Shown here: piece after piece, positions 1 through 8,963 of the stretch
How positions within the stretch are numbered: the stretch's first letter is position 1
Layout of the letters: each line of letters opens with the position of its first letter
NCBI GenBank assembly: GCA_026388415.1
Contig: JAPLJV010000023.1
Location: 1-64,000 of the forward strand
From: Deltaproteobacteria bacterium
GTDB taxonomy: Bacteria > Desulfobacterota > Syntrophia > Syntrophales > JACQWR01
Length of the DNA stretch: 64,000 nt
Direction of reading: 5' to 3'
Position numbers and translations under genes: made by a program
Notes under the pieces: generated by a model
Database searches by the model: none
The model's input: the letters and a program-made list of their open reading frames with translations, nothing else
Told to the model about the DNA's origin: nothing

Positions 1-650
1 CGAAGATGCTCTGCTCTGCAGGAGAGGTGCGCCCATCAATATGGGCTATTTGCGAAAATACGGGTAAATAATAACCAGTCACCCTCTCTGAAGTGAGAAC
101 GGCAGAAAAACAGCAAGGGAATCGTGATAACCCTCGTAACACTGCTCATTTTGCAAGAGGCTCGATTACCATTTCAAATGTTGAGTGCCTGGAAAAATCG
201 CCGGATGCTTGAGTTCAGGAAGATATGCTCGCCCCCGCCCATCCGAAAAACCACCCTCCGAAAACTGCAACTCTCATTCAATTGTACACGAAAGCTACCA
301 AAGAAAACAGGGATATATTTGAAAATTTCTCTGGAATTTTTCGGGAATCGGGTTTTTGTGGCATTAGGGGACAGAAACTTTACTGCATTACCCTCGGACA
401 CGGGGACTTTGGCCAGCGTCTTGATGGCGGCGGCCTTCTCGGTTTCGAGTTTCCGTGCGACCTCGACAGCCTTGGCCTTTACTTCCTCGACTGACTTACG
501 CTTATCTTCCAAAGAAGGCCCATGCTCGTCGCGGGCACAACAAAACATGAAAATCCCCCCTTAACCCCCCTTCGGTAAAGGGGGGGATGGGGGGATTCCC
601 ATATAAAACAATAGACATGACACCATTTTTCATATAAACTTCATGCCATA
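1..650. other. Non-coding, decayed stretch with one hairpin repeat
   Basis: I see no convincing gene here. A short open stretch runs in from the left edge and stops at 65-67; it could be the last 21 codons of a gene outside the window, but I do not recognise it. On the minus strand, 174-548 is open and its first part (about 20 residues rich in Lys, Ala, Glu and Val) looks like a scrap of a sensor or coiled-coil protein. The rest has no protein character, so I treat it as decayed. The stretch ends in a C-rich/G-rich hairpin repeat. Confidence 0.4.
547..599. repeat. C-run/G-run hairpin repeat
   Basis: A C-rich arm (aatccccccttaacccccc) is followed by a short spacer and its G-rich complement, giving a long imperfect hairpin. 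The same design recurs at about 56103-56190 and, weaker, at 57555-57590, so it belongs to a dispersed family in this genome. Just before it, 522-550 resembles 3804-3837 (both contain gtcgcgggcacaac), a second shared repeat piece. Confidence 0.6.
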
Positions 651-1268
651 ATGAAGAACGTATTTGGCAACAAAAATCGCGCAGGCATCCCGAATTTGCA
701 AGACCTGCTGGACGCCGTCCCGGCTGACCAGAAGGTTGCGTGTCTGCCTACCCCCGAAGCTCTCGTCCTTTACGCTGGTGACAAAGAACTCGGTCGCATC
801 CCCCTCGACGGTTTGGCCGATGTTTCGCTGATAGATGATTCCTCGGTTCAGAAACACTACACCTTGAGCCGCATTCTGACCATTGGACCGCTGGTATTAC
901 TGTTTCCCAAGAAGACCTTTCACGAGGCATACCGCCTTTGCATCCAATGGAAAGACTCGGAGGGTGGCTTCAACTTCACCTACATCCGCATCGCAACACG
1001 AACCATGGCCAACCACATGCTCAGCGCGGTACAACGTGTGCTTACCCCGGAAGGCCGCAAGAAACTTGCTCAAACGGCGCCAAAGACAATAGAGTGGGAA
1101 GCTACCACGGAAAAGGAACAACGCCAACTCTCCGCCGAAACTTCGCCGTTTATCACCTGTGGGAACTGTACCGTAGAATTTAGGAAAACCGACCTACCGC
1201 CCGGAGGCAAGTGCCCGGTGTGCGGCAAACGATTCAACAACGCAGGAAAGGATCGCTGGTGGAAGTGA
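651..1268 (+). CDS. Hypothetical protein with C-terminal zinc ribbon
   Basis: 205 residues. The C-terminal 40 residues carry two CxxC knuckles, CGNC and CPVCGKRF, as in a zinc ribbon. The N-terminal 130 residues contain alternating hydrophobic strands (for example LVLLFPKKTF and FNFTYIRIATRTM) that could form a small beta-rich domain, but I cannot name it. No signal peptide or membrane segment is present. It probably is a cytoplasmic protein using the ribbon for zinc, protein or nucleic-acid contacts. It stands alone: the nearest neighbour starts 211 bases downstream and has its own promoter-like sequence. Function unknown. Confidence 0.7.
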   Translation: MKNVFGNKNRAGIPNLQDLLDAVPADQKVACLPTPEALVLYAGDKELGRIPLDGLADVSLIDDSSVQKHYTLSRILTIGPLVLLFPKKTFHEAYRLCIQWKDSEGGFNFTYIRIATRTMANHMLSAVQRVLTPEGRKKLAQTAPKTIEWEATTEKEQRQLSAETSPFITCGNCTVEFRKTDLPPGGKCPVCGKRFNNAGKDRWWK

Positions 1269-1350
1269 GCACTAGTTGCCTGGATTGGGTTTTCGCTTTC
1301 TCCAAGAAACATCGTCATCTATTTTTCAGCATCTATTTCACCTGGAAAAT

Positions 1351-1380
1351 TTGTCTTGACACGCTCTGCCATTGTATAAT
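1351..1380 (+). promoter_or_regulatory. Sigma-70-like promoter for the isochorismatase gene
   Basis: TTGTCT at 1351-1356 and a perfect TATAAT at 1375-1380 are 18 bases apart. An overlapping TTGACA at 1356-1361 is too close (13 bases) to pair with the same -10. It lies about 100 bases upstream of the hydrolase start. Confidence 0.5.
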
Positions 1381-1479
1381 AGCCTCCCGGCTGGAAAATC
1401 CTTGTTATTTGGTCCCACTTTTTGTGCTGAAACAGGATATCGTTTTGGTTGACATCCAAAGGTGTAACAAGAGGGTATC

Positions 1480-2022
1480 ATGCGCGTATTAAGAGAAAAT
1501 ACCTTGGGACTGGTGATTGATTACCAGGAACGCTTGTTGCCCCATATCTACGAAAATCAGCAGTTGCTGGCAAACACGCTGGTCCTGATTGAAGGGCTAA
1601 AGGCATTGGAAATCCCACTTATCGTCACTGAGCAATATCGCAAAGGCTTGGGGATAACGGTGCCCGAGATAAAAAATTTGTTTTCCCCTTTCGATCCCAT
1701 GGAAAAGGTGTCCTTTAGCTGCTATGATGATCAGGGCATTGGCAAGGCACTTGCTGCAACGGGTCAAAAATCGGTGGTAATATGTGGGATTGAAGCCCAT
1801 GTATGTGTACTGCAGACAGCGATAGACTTGATGGAAAATAATTACATGCCTGTTGTCGTCGCAGACTGTATTTCCAGCCGTAAGCCGGACGATAAACAGA
1901 CTGCCATTAAGAGAATGCGACAGGAGGGGATAATCATTACTTCTTGTGAGGCGATTCTGTTCGAGCTGTGCCGTGCGGCCGGAACAGACCAATTCAAGGC
2001 AATATCAAAACTTGTGAAATAG
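1480..2022 (+). CDS. Isochorismatase-family cysteine hydrolase
   Basis: 180 residues, the usual length for this family of amidohydrolases acting on small amides or enol ethers. The catalytic triad is visible: Asp14 in LVIDYQERLLP, Lys76 in MEKVSFSCYDD, and Cys109 in CGIEAHVCVLQTAIDLM, which also holds the family's cis-peptide motif. No signal peptide, so it is cytoplasmic. The substrate (nicotinamide, isochorismate, a ureide or another) cannot be read from the sequence. A promoter lies upstream and the next gene, for HU, is about 100 bases away, so it is probably a single transcription unit. The family call is firm; the specific reaction is open. Confidence 0.88.
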   Translation: MRVLRENTLGLVIDYQERLLPHIYENQQLLANTLVLIEGLKALEIPLIVTEQYRKGLGITVPEIKNLFSPFDPMEKVSFSCYDDQGIGKALAATGQKSVVICGIEAHVCVLQTAIDLMENNYMPVVVADCISSRKPDDKQTAIKRMRQEGIIITSCEAILFELCRAAGTDQFKAISKLVK

Positions 2023-2124
2023 CTAAAGTGAACCATGCATAATTTGTTTGTTAATGAGCAAAAAATTCGGGTGCCACGGGTCGTGGCTGGTAGTTATAAC
2101 AACTTAACTTAAGGAGGAAGAAGA

Positions 2125-2397
2125 ATGAACAAAGGGGATCTGGTAGGTGCGGTTGCCAAGGTGGTCGGCAAAAAGAAAACCGCAGAAGATGCAGTCAGTT
2201 GTGTCCTGGATGCAATTACAGCATCACTGAAAAAGGGGGAAAAGGTTACTCTCATCGGTTTCGGTACGTTCTCGGTAGTAAAAAGAGCTGCCCGGGAAGG
2301 AAGAAACCCCCAGACCGGCAAGGCCATCAAGATCAAGGCCAAGAAAGTCCCGAAGTTTGTAGCCGGCAAGAAACTCAAAGACACGGTGGCAAAATAG
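2125..2397 (+). CDS. hup: HU-family DNA-binding protein
   Basis: 90 residues, the standard HU length. It starts MNKGDLVGAVAKVVGKKKTA and contains the FGTFSVVKRAAREGRNPQTG signature of the DNA-binding beta arm, with the intercalating proline in RNPQTG. It bends and compacts DNA as a dimer and can also help sigma-54 or recombination complexes. A very strong ribosome site (taaggagg) precedes the ATG. A hairpin with a T run follows directly, so it is monocistronic. HU and IHF subunits share this fold; the even spread of Lys residues and the sequence favour HU. Confidence 0.95.
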   Translation: MNKGDLVGAVAKVVGKKKTAEDAVSCVLDAITASLKKGEKVTLIGFGTFSVVKRAAREGRNPQTGKAIKIKAKKVPKFVAGKKLKDTVAK

Positions 2398-2404
2398 TTT
2401 GGAA

Positions 2405-2444
2405 GGGGCTTTTGACAGGCATAACGTTAAAAGCCCTTTTTTTA
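2405..2444 (+). terminator. Rho-independent terminator after HU
   Basis: aaggggcttttgacagg leads into its complement aaaagcccttttttt, giving a stem of about nine pairs followed by a T run, eight bases after the HU stop codon. Confidence 0.75.
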
Positions 2445-2493
2445 TCAATGCGGCAATGAGACGCTATCATCCAGTTAAAGGTAAGGCGGGGGT

Positions 2494-3798
2494 ATGAGAT
2501 TCGACATCGCCAAAAGTGGCAGCGGTCTTATCTATGAGATAAGACATATTGTGGCAGTAGCCAATAAACTCCAGGAATACGGGGTAGAGCTCGACTGGGA
2601 AAATATCGGCGACCCGGTGCAGAAAGGGGAGAAGATCCCCGCCTGGATGAAAGAGGTCCTCTTTGATGTCTTGAGGGACGATCTTTCCTTCGCCTATTCC
2701 CCCACGAAAGGCGTCACTGCGACCCGGGAGTTCCTGGCAGAGCTTGTCAATAAAAGGGGCGGCGCCCAGATAACCGCGGAAGATATTATCTTTTTCAACG
2801 GCCTCGGCGATGCCATTGCCCGCGCCTACAGCTCTATCCATGTGGATGCCCGCATCATCATGCCGGAACCGACCTACTCCACCCATCTGCTGGCCGAGGT
2901 GCTGCACGCCTCTTTTCCGCCCAACACTTACCGGCTCAATCCCTACAGCCATTGGCATCCCGATCTCCGCGAGCTGGAGCAGAAGGTGAAGAGTCACCAG
3001 GCCATTGTCGGGATTCTTTGCATCAATCCCGATAACCCCACCGGCTATGTCTATACCGAGGAGACGCTCCGGCAGATTGTGGGCATTGCCCGCAAATATG
3101 ACCTTTTTGTCGTCTTTGACGAGACCTACCACAACATCGTCTACAACGGGAAAAAAACGGCCATGCTGGCCGATATCATCGGTAACGTTCCGGGTATCAG
3201 CATGAAGGGCATTTCCAAGGAATTCCCCTGGCCGGGCTCGCGCTGCGGCTGGATGGAGGTTTACAATGCCGATAAAGATGAAAAATTTGCCCGCTATATT
3301 GATACGATCCTGAACCAGAAGATGTCGGAGGTTTGTTCCACGACGCTGCCGCAGATGTCCATCCCCAAGATCATGACCCATCCCGAGTATGGCAATTATC
3401 TCAATGAGCGGGTGCGCCATTATGAAAGACTTTCCAATATTGCCTACAACATCTTGAAGGACGTGCCCTATCTGATTGTGAACCGGACCAACGGCGCCTT
3501 TTACATGACGGCCGTGTTCAACGATGCGGTTCTGAACGGGAGGCAGACATTACCTATCCAACAGCCCGAGATCACGCAGTACATAGAAGGGCTCGTAGAA
3601 GACAATGTCGAATTCGACAAGCGTTTCGTTTACTATCTCCTGGGTTGTACCGGGATCTGTGTCGTACCGCTGACATCGTTCTTTACCTCTGTGCCCGGCT
3701 TCCGCATGACCCTGCTGGACAAGGACGAGGCCAAGTTTGAACGCGTCGTAAAGACCATCGCCGAAAAGGTCGTCCAGTACATCGAATCGGCTAAATAA
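2494..3798 (+). CDS. PLP-dependent class I/II aminotransferase
   Basis: 434 residues, typical of fold-type I aminotransferases (aspartate/alanine aminotransferase group). Visible landmarks are the substrate motif NPDNPTG (Asn182), Asp209 in VVFDETYHN that pairs with the pyridine nitrogen, the Schiff-base Lys242 in KGISKEFPWPGSRCGWME, and Arg250 for phosphate or carboxylate binding. It is cytoplasmic and should transfer an amino group between an amino acid and a keto acid; the donor is not evident. The long substrate loop around residue 340-360 is somewhat extended. It sits alone between the HU terminator and a convergent ABC transporter operon. A long antisense frame (2467-3420) is a codon shadow. 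Confidence 0.9.
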   Translation: MRFDIAKSGSGLIYEIRHIVAVANKLQEYGVELDWENIGDPVQKGEKIPAWMKEVLFDVLRDDLSFAYSPTKGVTATREFLAELVNKRGGAQITAEDIIFFNGLGDAIARAYSSIHVDARIIMPEPTYSTHLLAEVLHASFPPNTYRLNPYSHWHPDLRELEQKVKSHQAIVGILCINPDNPTGYVYTEETLRQIVGIARKYDLFVVFDETYHNIVYNGKKTAMLADIIGNVPGISMKGISKEFPWPGSRCGWMEVYNADKDEKFARYIDTILNQKMSEVCSTTLPQMSIPKIMTHPEYGNYLNERVRHYERLSNIAYNILKDVPYLIVNRTNGAFYMTAVFNDAVLNGRQTLPIQQPEITQYIEGLVEDNVEFDKRFVYYLLGCTGICVVPLTSFFTSVPGFRMTLLDKDEAKFERVVKTIAEKVVQYIESAK

Positions 3799-3803
3799 CC
3801 CCT

Positions 3804-3902
3804 ATGCCCGTCGCGGGCACAACGAAGTGTAAAAATACCATTCGTCATTCCGGACCCGATCCGGAATCCAGGCGCACGGATACCGGCCTACGCCGGTATG
3901 AC
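3804..3902. repeat. REP-like double hairpin
   Basis: After a short palindromic piece (gcccgtcgcgggcac) come two stem-loops: cattccggacccgatccggaatccag and, further on, ataccggcctacgccggtat. This is the same family as 15037-15122, 23145-23175 and 57416-57486. It lies between two convergent genes and may double as a transcription barrier. Confidence 0.7.
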
Positions 3903-3905
3903 TAT

Positions 3906-4691
3906 CTATTTCATAAGTCGTTTACGCATCTTGGCTATGGCCAGCGGGAAAAAGATCAGGCCGAAGACGACAAAATAGGCGCCTTCCCAGAGCAATGACA
4001 GGTGGTATTGTCCCCAGGCCAGGGCCCGGCAGATTTTGACAAGATGCGTGAGCGGCAGGATAAAGGCCAGCCACTCCGCCCACCGGGGCAGATTCTCCAC
4101 AGGAAAAAAAGTGCCGCTGAACAGAAACATCGGCGTAATGAAGAGAAAGACCGGCAGGTTGAAGAGCTCAATATTCTTGACAATCCCCGTAAAAAACATG
4201 CCGATGGACCCGAAGGCCAGCCCGCCCAGGAACGCGAGCGGGATGAGCAGCAGGCCGGACGGATAGGCGATCAGACCGAAGAGGCTGACGACGGCCAGCA
4301 TAATGGTGGTGGCAATAGCCGCCTTCGTGGCGCCCCAGATGATTTCCCCTGTAATGATCTCTTCCAGCGTCAGCGGGGTGGCCATCATGGCATCGAATGT
4401 CTTCTGATAGTACATCCGGACAAAGGAGGCATAGGTGTTTTCGAAAAAAGCGTTGTTCATAATGTTGATGGCAATCAGCCCCGGGGCGATGAAGCTGAGA
4501 TAGGACATATTGCTGCCCTGAAACTGGAAACTTCCCAACAGGGCGCTGAAGCCTACGCCAAAGGCCAGCAGGTACAGCAGTGGTTCCAGCAGGGGCGGGA
4601 CAAAGCTCACCTTCCAGTTTTCCCGGTAAACGGTGAAATTCCGCTGCCAGACACGCCAGAAGAGTAGAGAGAGGTTGTAGGGTGTTTTCAT
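3906..4691 (-). CDS. ABC-2 type exporter permease
   Basis: 261 residues from the ATG at 4691, which overlaps the stop codon of the upstream ATPase gene, so the two are translationally coupled. About six hydrophobic segments can be read (for example LLYLLAFGVGFSALLG, IATTIMLAVVSLFGLIAY and LPVFLFITPMFLFSGTFFPV). The pattern FSGTFFPVENLP near the fifth segment is typical of the NodJ/ABC-2 family. It would form the inner-membrane channel of an exporter for a drug, lipid or polysaccharide-like substrate; the substrate is unknown. A longer reading from 4772 would overlap the ATPase gene by 85 bases and is unlikely. Confidence 0.88.
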   Translation of the reverse strand: MKTPYNLSLLFWRVWQRNFTVYRENWKVSFVPPLLEPLLYLLAFGVGFSALLGSFQFQGSNMSYLSFIAPGLIAINIMNNAFFENTYASFVRMYYQKTFDAMMATPLTLEEIITGEIIWGATKAAIATTIMLAVVSLFGLIAYPSGLLLIPLAFLGGLAFGSIGMFFTGIVKNIELFNLPVFLFITPMFLFSGTFFPVENLPRWAEWLAFILPLTHLVKICRALAWGQYHLSLLWEGAYFVVFGLIFFPLAIAKMRKRLMK

Positions 4692-5599
4692 TCCCGCAGG
4701 TCCCTCCCCGTTAATTTCAAAAAAACGTCCTCCAGGGTGGCCATGCGCAGCAGGCAGCCTTCTTTGCTGCATAGCTTACTTATTTCGTGGAACATATCGT
4801 TGCCCTCTTCCACATAAATAATCAGCCGGTGCCCCAGGTCTTCATGTCGCCATTTTCGGTCCCGGATATAGGCCCGGAGCTCAGCCGAGGGAGCATCTGC
4901 CTCGATGATGTCCTGGCCGATATGCTGCTTTACCAATGCCGCCGGCTCGCCCGTTACCAGGATGCGACCGTGATCCATGATCACCACGCGGTCGCAGAGC
5001 CGGGACGCTTCGTCCATATAATGCGTCGTCAGGAGGATTGAAAGTCCGCCCGCCCGCAGCTCTTCCAACCGCTCCCAGACCTGATGCCGCGACTGGGGAT
5101 CAAGACCGGTCGTCGGTTCATCGAGGATCAGCAAATCCGGTTCATTGATGAGGGCGCGGGCGATTATCAGCCGGCGCATCATGCCCCCCGAAAGATCAAT
5201 CGCGCGGGCATCCTGGCGGTGGTCTAAGGCCATGAATTTGAGCAGTTTTTGCGTTCTTTCCTGAGCAATCGGGCGCGGAATATTGAAATAGCGGGCAAAT
5301 ACCTCCAGATTCTGCCGCACCGTCAGGTCGGGGTCCAGGCTGTTATCCTGCTGGCAGACGCCGAGACGCGCCTTGATGGCGCGCAGATGTTCCCGGGCAT
5401 CCAGCCCAAAGATCTGCAAGGCGCCCCCGGTCATCAAAGAAAAGCCATAGATCATATGGATAATGGACGTTTTCCCTGCCCCGTTAGGACCGAGAATCCC
5501 GAAACATTCTCCCGGCAGCACCGAGAAAGAGACATCATCCACGGCCACGAGATCGCCGTAGGTCTTGCGCATGTTATGGGCGTTTATACTGGTTTTCAA
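4688..5599 (-). CDS. ABC exporter ATPase, NodI/CcmA-type
   Basis: 303 residues. Walker A GPNGAGKT at about 38-45, signature LSGGMMRR, and Walker B LLILDEPTTGLDP are all intact. The C-terminal 70 residues form the extra domain seen in DrrA/NodI-type ATPases. With the downstream permease it makes a two-gene exporter, each protein presumably working as a dimer at the inner membrane. It is the first gene of the pair, starting 51 bases after the end of the liv operon on the same strand. The signature reads LSGGMMRR rather than the common LSGGMKRR, a small change that is not expected to abolish function. Confidence 0.9.
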   Translation of the reverse strand: MKTSINAHNMRKTYGDLVAVDDVSFSVLPGECFGILGPNGAGKTSIIHMIYGFSLMTGGALQIFGLDAREHLRAIKARLGVCQQDNSLDPDLTVRQNLEVFARYFNIPRPIAQERTQKLLKFMALDHRQDARAIDLSGGMMRRLIIARALINEPDLLILDEPTTGLDPQSRHQVWERLEELRAGGLSILLTTHYMDEASRLCDRVVIMDHGRILVTGEPAALVKQHIGQDIIEADAPSAELRAYIRDRKWRHEDLGHRLIIYVEEGNDMFHEISKLCSKEGCLLRMATLEDVFLKLTGRDLRE

Positions 5600-5650
5600 G
5601 CGAAATTACACTCCTTGTGATGCCATCATTATGGGGACACCATACCCCCC

Positions 5651-6379
5651 TCACCCTCCAAGATAGGCCTCGATTACCTTTTGGTTTATAAGCAGGTTGT
5701 GGCCAGTATCGGTGAGGACGACCCTCCCGGTCTCCAACACGTACCCCCGGTGGGCAACCCGCAGGGCTTGCCGGGCGTTTTGCTCCACAAGAAGGACCGA
5801 TGTTCCCTCTTGATTGATCTCCTGCAGGATCGCGAAGATCTCCTGGACAATCAGGGGAGCAAGGCCCATGGAAGGCTCGTCCAGAAGCAGGAGGCGCGGT
5901 CTTGCCATGAGCGCCCTGCCGATCGCCAGCATCTGCTGTTCCCCGCCGCTCAAGTTCCCAGCCGGGAGGTTCTCCCTGGTACGCAGGATCGGGAAGCGGT
6001 CCATCACTTTTCCCAGGTCGAGTGTCGCCTCGTGCCGATTCCGTCTGCTGTATGCACCGAGTTCCAGGTTTTCCCGGACGGTAAGGGTCGTCAGGATGGC
6101 CCTCCCTTCGGGAACTTGAACCAGTCCACGCTGCACGATCTCCTGCGGGCGAAGCCGTCCGACATCCTGACCCGCGAAGAAGATGGCCCCGGCAGACGGT
6201 TTGAGAAGCCCGGAAACGGCCAGCAGGGTTGTCGTCTTCCCGGCTCCATTGGCGCCGATCAGGGCAACAATCTCCCCTGGCTGAAGCGTCAAATCCACCT
6301 GGTGGACGGCCCGAATGTGGCCATAGTTGACCGCGAGTCCGGTGATCTCGAGGAGGGGTTCGTTCATGGCCTCACACAT
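5651..6379 (-). CDS. livF: Branched-chain amino-acid ABC transporter ATPase LivF
   Basis: Up to 242 residues. Walker A GANGAGKTTTL, signature LSGGEQQMLAIGRALM and Walker B LLLLDEPSMGLAP match LivF, including the SMGLAP variant typical of this subunit. Two starts are possible: ATG at 6379, with a G-rich site abutting it, and ATG at 6367 (MNEPLLEI), which removes the overlap with livG. Either way it is tightly coupled to livG. It energises import together with LivG. It is the last gene of the minus-strand livKHMGF operon. The true substrate may be leucine-like amino acids or other amides and urea, since the families overlap. Confidence 0.92.
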   Translation of the reverse strand: MCEAMNEPLLEITGLAVNYGHIRAVHQVDLTLQPGEIVALIGANGAGKTTTLLAVSGLLKPSAGAIFFAGQDVGRLRPQEIVQRGLVQVPEGRAILTTLTVRENLELGAYSRRNRHEATLDLGKVMDRFPILRTRENLPAGNLSGGEQQMLAIGRALMARPRLLLLDEPSMGLAPLIVQEIFAILQEINQEGTSVLLVEQNARQALRVAHRGYVLETGRVVLTDTGHNLLINQKVIEAYLGG

Positions 6380-7127
6380 CCCTCCCCAGGTAGGCTTCGA
6401 TCACCTCGGGATGCTGCCGGATCTCCCCCGGAGGCCCCTCGGCGATGAGCTTCCCGAAGTTCAAGACGGCTATCCTCTGGCAGAGTCCCATCACCAGCCG
6501 CATGTCATGCTCGATCAAGAGGATGGTGTATCCGCGCCGGCTGATACAAGTGATCTCAGCCATGAGCTCTTCGGTTTCGGCCGGATTCATGCCGGCCGCC
6601 GGCTCATCAATCAGGAGCACCTTAGGTTCGGTAGCCAGCGCACGGGCGAGTTCAAGCTTCCGCTGCTCGCCGTAGGAGAGGCTTCCCGCCTCGAGCGTGG
6701 CCTTTGTATCCAGACTTACCCAGGAAAGAAGTTCCCGGGCCCTTTCCCTCCCGCGTTTTTCCTCGCTACGTTGGGAAGGCAGCCTGAGGAGGGTGCCGGC
6801 GAGGCCGTAACGCAAGTGGCCGTGCATTCCCACCATCACGTTCTCCAAAAGGGTCATCTCCCGGAAGATCCGGATGTTCTGGAAAGTGCGGCCGATGCCC
6901 GCCCGTGTAACCATGTGAGGCAGGCGGCCGGTAAGCAGCTCGTTGCCCAAGTGTACGGTACCGGCGGTGGACGTGAGGATGCCGGTGATCAGATTGAACA
7001 ACGTGGTTTTGCCGGATCCGTTGGGACCGATGAGACCGTAAATGACCCCCTCGGGCATCTGGAACGAAACATCGTCCAGAACCAGCAGGCCCCCAAACTG
7101 CTTGGTGAGACCATGGATCCGCAGCAT
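6372..7127 (-). CDS. livG: Branched-chain amino-acid ABC transporter ATPase LivG
   Basis: 251 residues. Walker A GPNGSGKTTLFNLITG, LSYGEQRKLELARAL as the signature, and Walker B VLLIDEPAAGMNPAE, the PAAGMNP variant that marks LivG. Its start codon shares one base with the livM stop (TGATG), and it runs directly into livF. It is a cytoplasmic ATPase paired with LivF on the LivH/LivM channel. Confidence 0.94.
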   Translation of the reverse strand: MLRIHGLTKQFGGLLVLDDVSFQMPEGVIYGLIGPNGSGKTTLFNLITGILTSTAGTVHLGNELLTGRLPHMVTRAGIGRTFQNIRIFREMTLLENVMVGMHGHLRYGLAGTLLRLPSQRSEEKRGRERARELLSWVSLDTKATLEAGSLSYGEQRKLELARALATEPKVLLIDEPAAGMNPAETEELMAEITCISRRGYTILLIEHDMRLVMGLCQRIAVLNFGKLIAEGPPGEIRQHPEVIEAYLGRDV

Positions 7128-7984
7128 CAGGTGGCCCCCTTTCTCCGGAACCTGGCGAAGAGTTTCCGATCCCAGATCCCGTTGGGCAGATAGATGACCA
7201 CGAGGATGAGAATAAGCCCGTTTACCGACAAGCGAAAAGCTTTGAGGAACCGCAGGAGTTCCGGCAAGACGGCCAGGATTGAACTGCCGACCATGGGGCC
7301 CACAAAGCTGCCGGTGCCGCCGAAAATGGCGCCGGTCAGGATGTCTACCGCCGGGTCGAATCCGTACTCGCGGGGAGAAACGAAGAAGGTAAAATGGGCG
7401 TTCAAGCCTCCCGCAACCCCGGCGATGCAGGCGCCCAAAACGAAGGCCAGCAGCTTGTATAAGGTGGTATTGATGCCCATCGCCTTAGCGGCAGTCTCAT
7501 CCTCCTTGATGGCTTCGAAGGAGCGGCCGATCTTGGAGTGCCGCAGCCGCACGAATCCGTAAACGAGGACGGCGAGAATTGCCACAATGTGCCAGAGCTG
7601 GGTTTTCATGGGGATGCCGTTCAAGCCCATGGAGCCGCCGGTGATCTCCAGATTCAAAAAGATCACCCGTACCACCTCTCCGAAGCCCAGGGTAGCCATG
7701 GCTAAGTACACCCCCGAAAGCCGCAGCGTCGGTATCCCGATCACCAGGGCCACCAGACCGGGCAGGAGCCCGCCGAGCGCCAAGGCCGCTCCGAAAGGAA
7801 GTCCGAGACGCAGCGTTCCCAGAGCCGCCGTGTAGGCCCCGATGCCCATGAAGGCCGCGTTGCCAAGTGAAAGCAGCCCGCAGGAGAGCGTGAGGTAGAT
7901 CGAGAGGGCGAGCATCGAATGCACGCCCACGGTGTAGACAAGCGTGTTGTATGTGGCCCAAAAGACCTGCAAATCGTCAGTCAC
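7127..7984 (-). CDS. livM: Branched-chain amino-acid ABC transporter permease LivM
   Basis: 285 residues with about eight hydrophobic segments. The LivM motif region is visible as GLPFGAALALGG and the conserved coupling loop ALRHSKIGRSFEAIKEDETAAKAMGI. It forms half of the inner-membrane pore, with LivH. It starts 25 bases after the livH stop and overlaps livG by one base. The C-terminal tail is basic (RKLFARFRRKG), as expected for a cytoplasmic end. Confidence 0.93.
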   Translation of the reverse strand: MTDDLQVFWATYNTLVYTVGVHSMLALSIYLTLSCGLLSLGNAAFMGIGAYTAALGTLRLGLPFGAALALGGLLPGLVALVIGIPTLRLSGVYLAMATLGFGEVVRVIFLNLEITGGSMGLNGIPMKTQLWHIVAILAVLVYGFVRLRHSKIGRSFEAIKEDETAAKAMGINTTLYKLLAFVLGACIAGVAGGLNAHFTFFVSPREYGFDPAVDILTGAIFGGTGSFVGPMVGSSILAVLPELLRFLKAFRLSVNGLILILVVIYLPNGIWDRKLFARFRRKGAT

Positions 7985-8009
7985 GCGCTTTCCTCCGTCT
8001 CACGCCGCC

Positions 8010-8891
8010 TCACGCCTTCCTTTCCACGACCCGGCCGAAGAGGCCCGAGGGGCGCACCAGGAGAATCAGAAAGAGGAGCCCGAAAGCGACTGCGTCCCGA
8101 TAGTCGCTGGAAAGATAAGCCACGCTCATCACCTCGGCCACCCCCAGGAAGAGTCCTCCCACCATGGCGCCCCGCACATCGCCCATGCCTCCCAGGATGA
8201 TCACGGCCACCCCCTTGGGCAGCAGTGTTTGGCCCATAAAGGGGTAAATGGCGTTAAAAGAGAGCCCGATGAGAACCCCCGCTCCACCCCCAAGCGCCGC
8301 AGCCGTAAAGGATACGAGCCGAAAAATCCCTTCCACGTTTATTCCCAGCAGGTAGGAGGTCTGGGGGTTCTCGGCTACGGCGCGCACGGCCTTCCCGAGC
8401 CGGGTGCGCTGCAGGATTGCCACCAGCAGAACCATAAGCAGGAACGAGATGATCACTATGGCCATCTGGAGCTCGGTAACCAGGATCGCGCCCACCTGGA
8501 AGCTCTCTTCGGGAATGGTTCCAAAAGGGAAGCGGGAGGTCTCCGCGCCAAAGATCCCCTGGACCGCGTTGGTCGTCAGGGTGGCCGCGCCGATGGTTGC
8601 GATCATGGGCATGAGGTGGTGGGCCCGCCGGGCCCGCAGGGGTTTCAGGACGACCTGGTCTATGAGCAGCCCCAGGACGCCGGAGAGGAGCATAGCTAAG
8701 GGCAACGCCACCCAAATGCCGAGATTCGCCTTGGTCACCAGCAGCAGCGCCACGTAAGCCCCCACCATGAACACGGCGCCGTGGGAGAGGTTGATCACCT
8801 CCAGCACCCCGAACACAAGGGTAAAGCCAAGGGCGAACAGGGCATAGACGCTTCCGAGCGTCAAGGCGTTGACGAGCTGTTGAGCGATCAT
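8010..8891 (-). CDS. livH: Branched-chain amino-acid ABC transporter permease LivH
   Basis: 293 residues, standard for LivH. It starts MIAQQLVNALTLGSVYALFALGF, and carries the family motifs INLSHGAVFM near the start and RTRLGKAVRAVAENPQTSYLLGI in the coupling loop. About eight membrane segments. It is the first permease gene of the operon and is separated from livK by 72 bases that contain a hairpin, which may lower expression of the permease and ATPase genes relative to the abundant binding protein. Confidence 0.94.
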   Translation of the reverse strand: MIAQQLVNALTLGSVYALFALGFTLVFGVLEVINLSHGAVFMVGAYVALLLVTKANLGIWVALPLAMLLSGVLGLLIDQVVLKPLRARRAHHLMPMIATIGAATLTTNAVQGIFGAETSRFPFGTIPEESFQVGAILVTELQMAIVIISFLLMVLLVAILQRTRLGKAVRAVAENPQTSYLLGINVEGIFRLVSFTAAALGGGAGVLIGLSFNAIYPFMGQTLLPKGVAVIILGGMGDVRGAMVGGLFLGVAEVMSVAYLSSDYRDAVAFGLLFLILLVRPSGLFGRVVERKA

Positions 8892-8918
8892 CAGGAAACT
8901 CTTGCAAAAGACCCAGGC

Positions 8919-8940
8919 AGAACAATCCTGGCCTGGGTCC
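8919..8940 (-). promoter_or_regulatory. Hairpin between livK and livH
   Basis: gacccagg pairs perfectly with cctgggtc across a loop in the 72-base gap between the binding-protein gene and the permease genes. There is no T run, so it is more likely an mRNA processing or stability structure that sets the high ratio of binding protein to membrane parts than a full terminator. Confidence 0.5.
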
Positions 8941-8963
8941 TGGATTCAACGGAAGTCGGTACG

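Noticed and set aside
174-548. 124-codon minus-strand frame
   Set aside because: Only the first 40 residues look protein-like, and the start lies in a repeat; at best a remnant.
2467-3420. 317-codon minus-strand frame opposite the aminotransferase
   Set aside because: Codon shadow; the plus-strand gene has all its catalytic residues.
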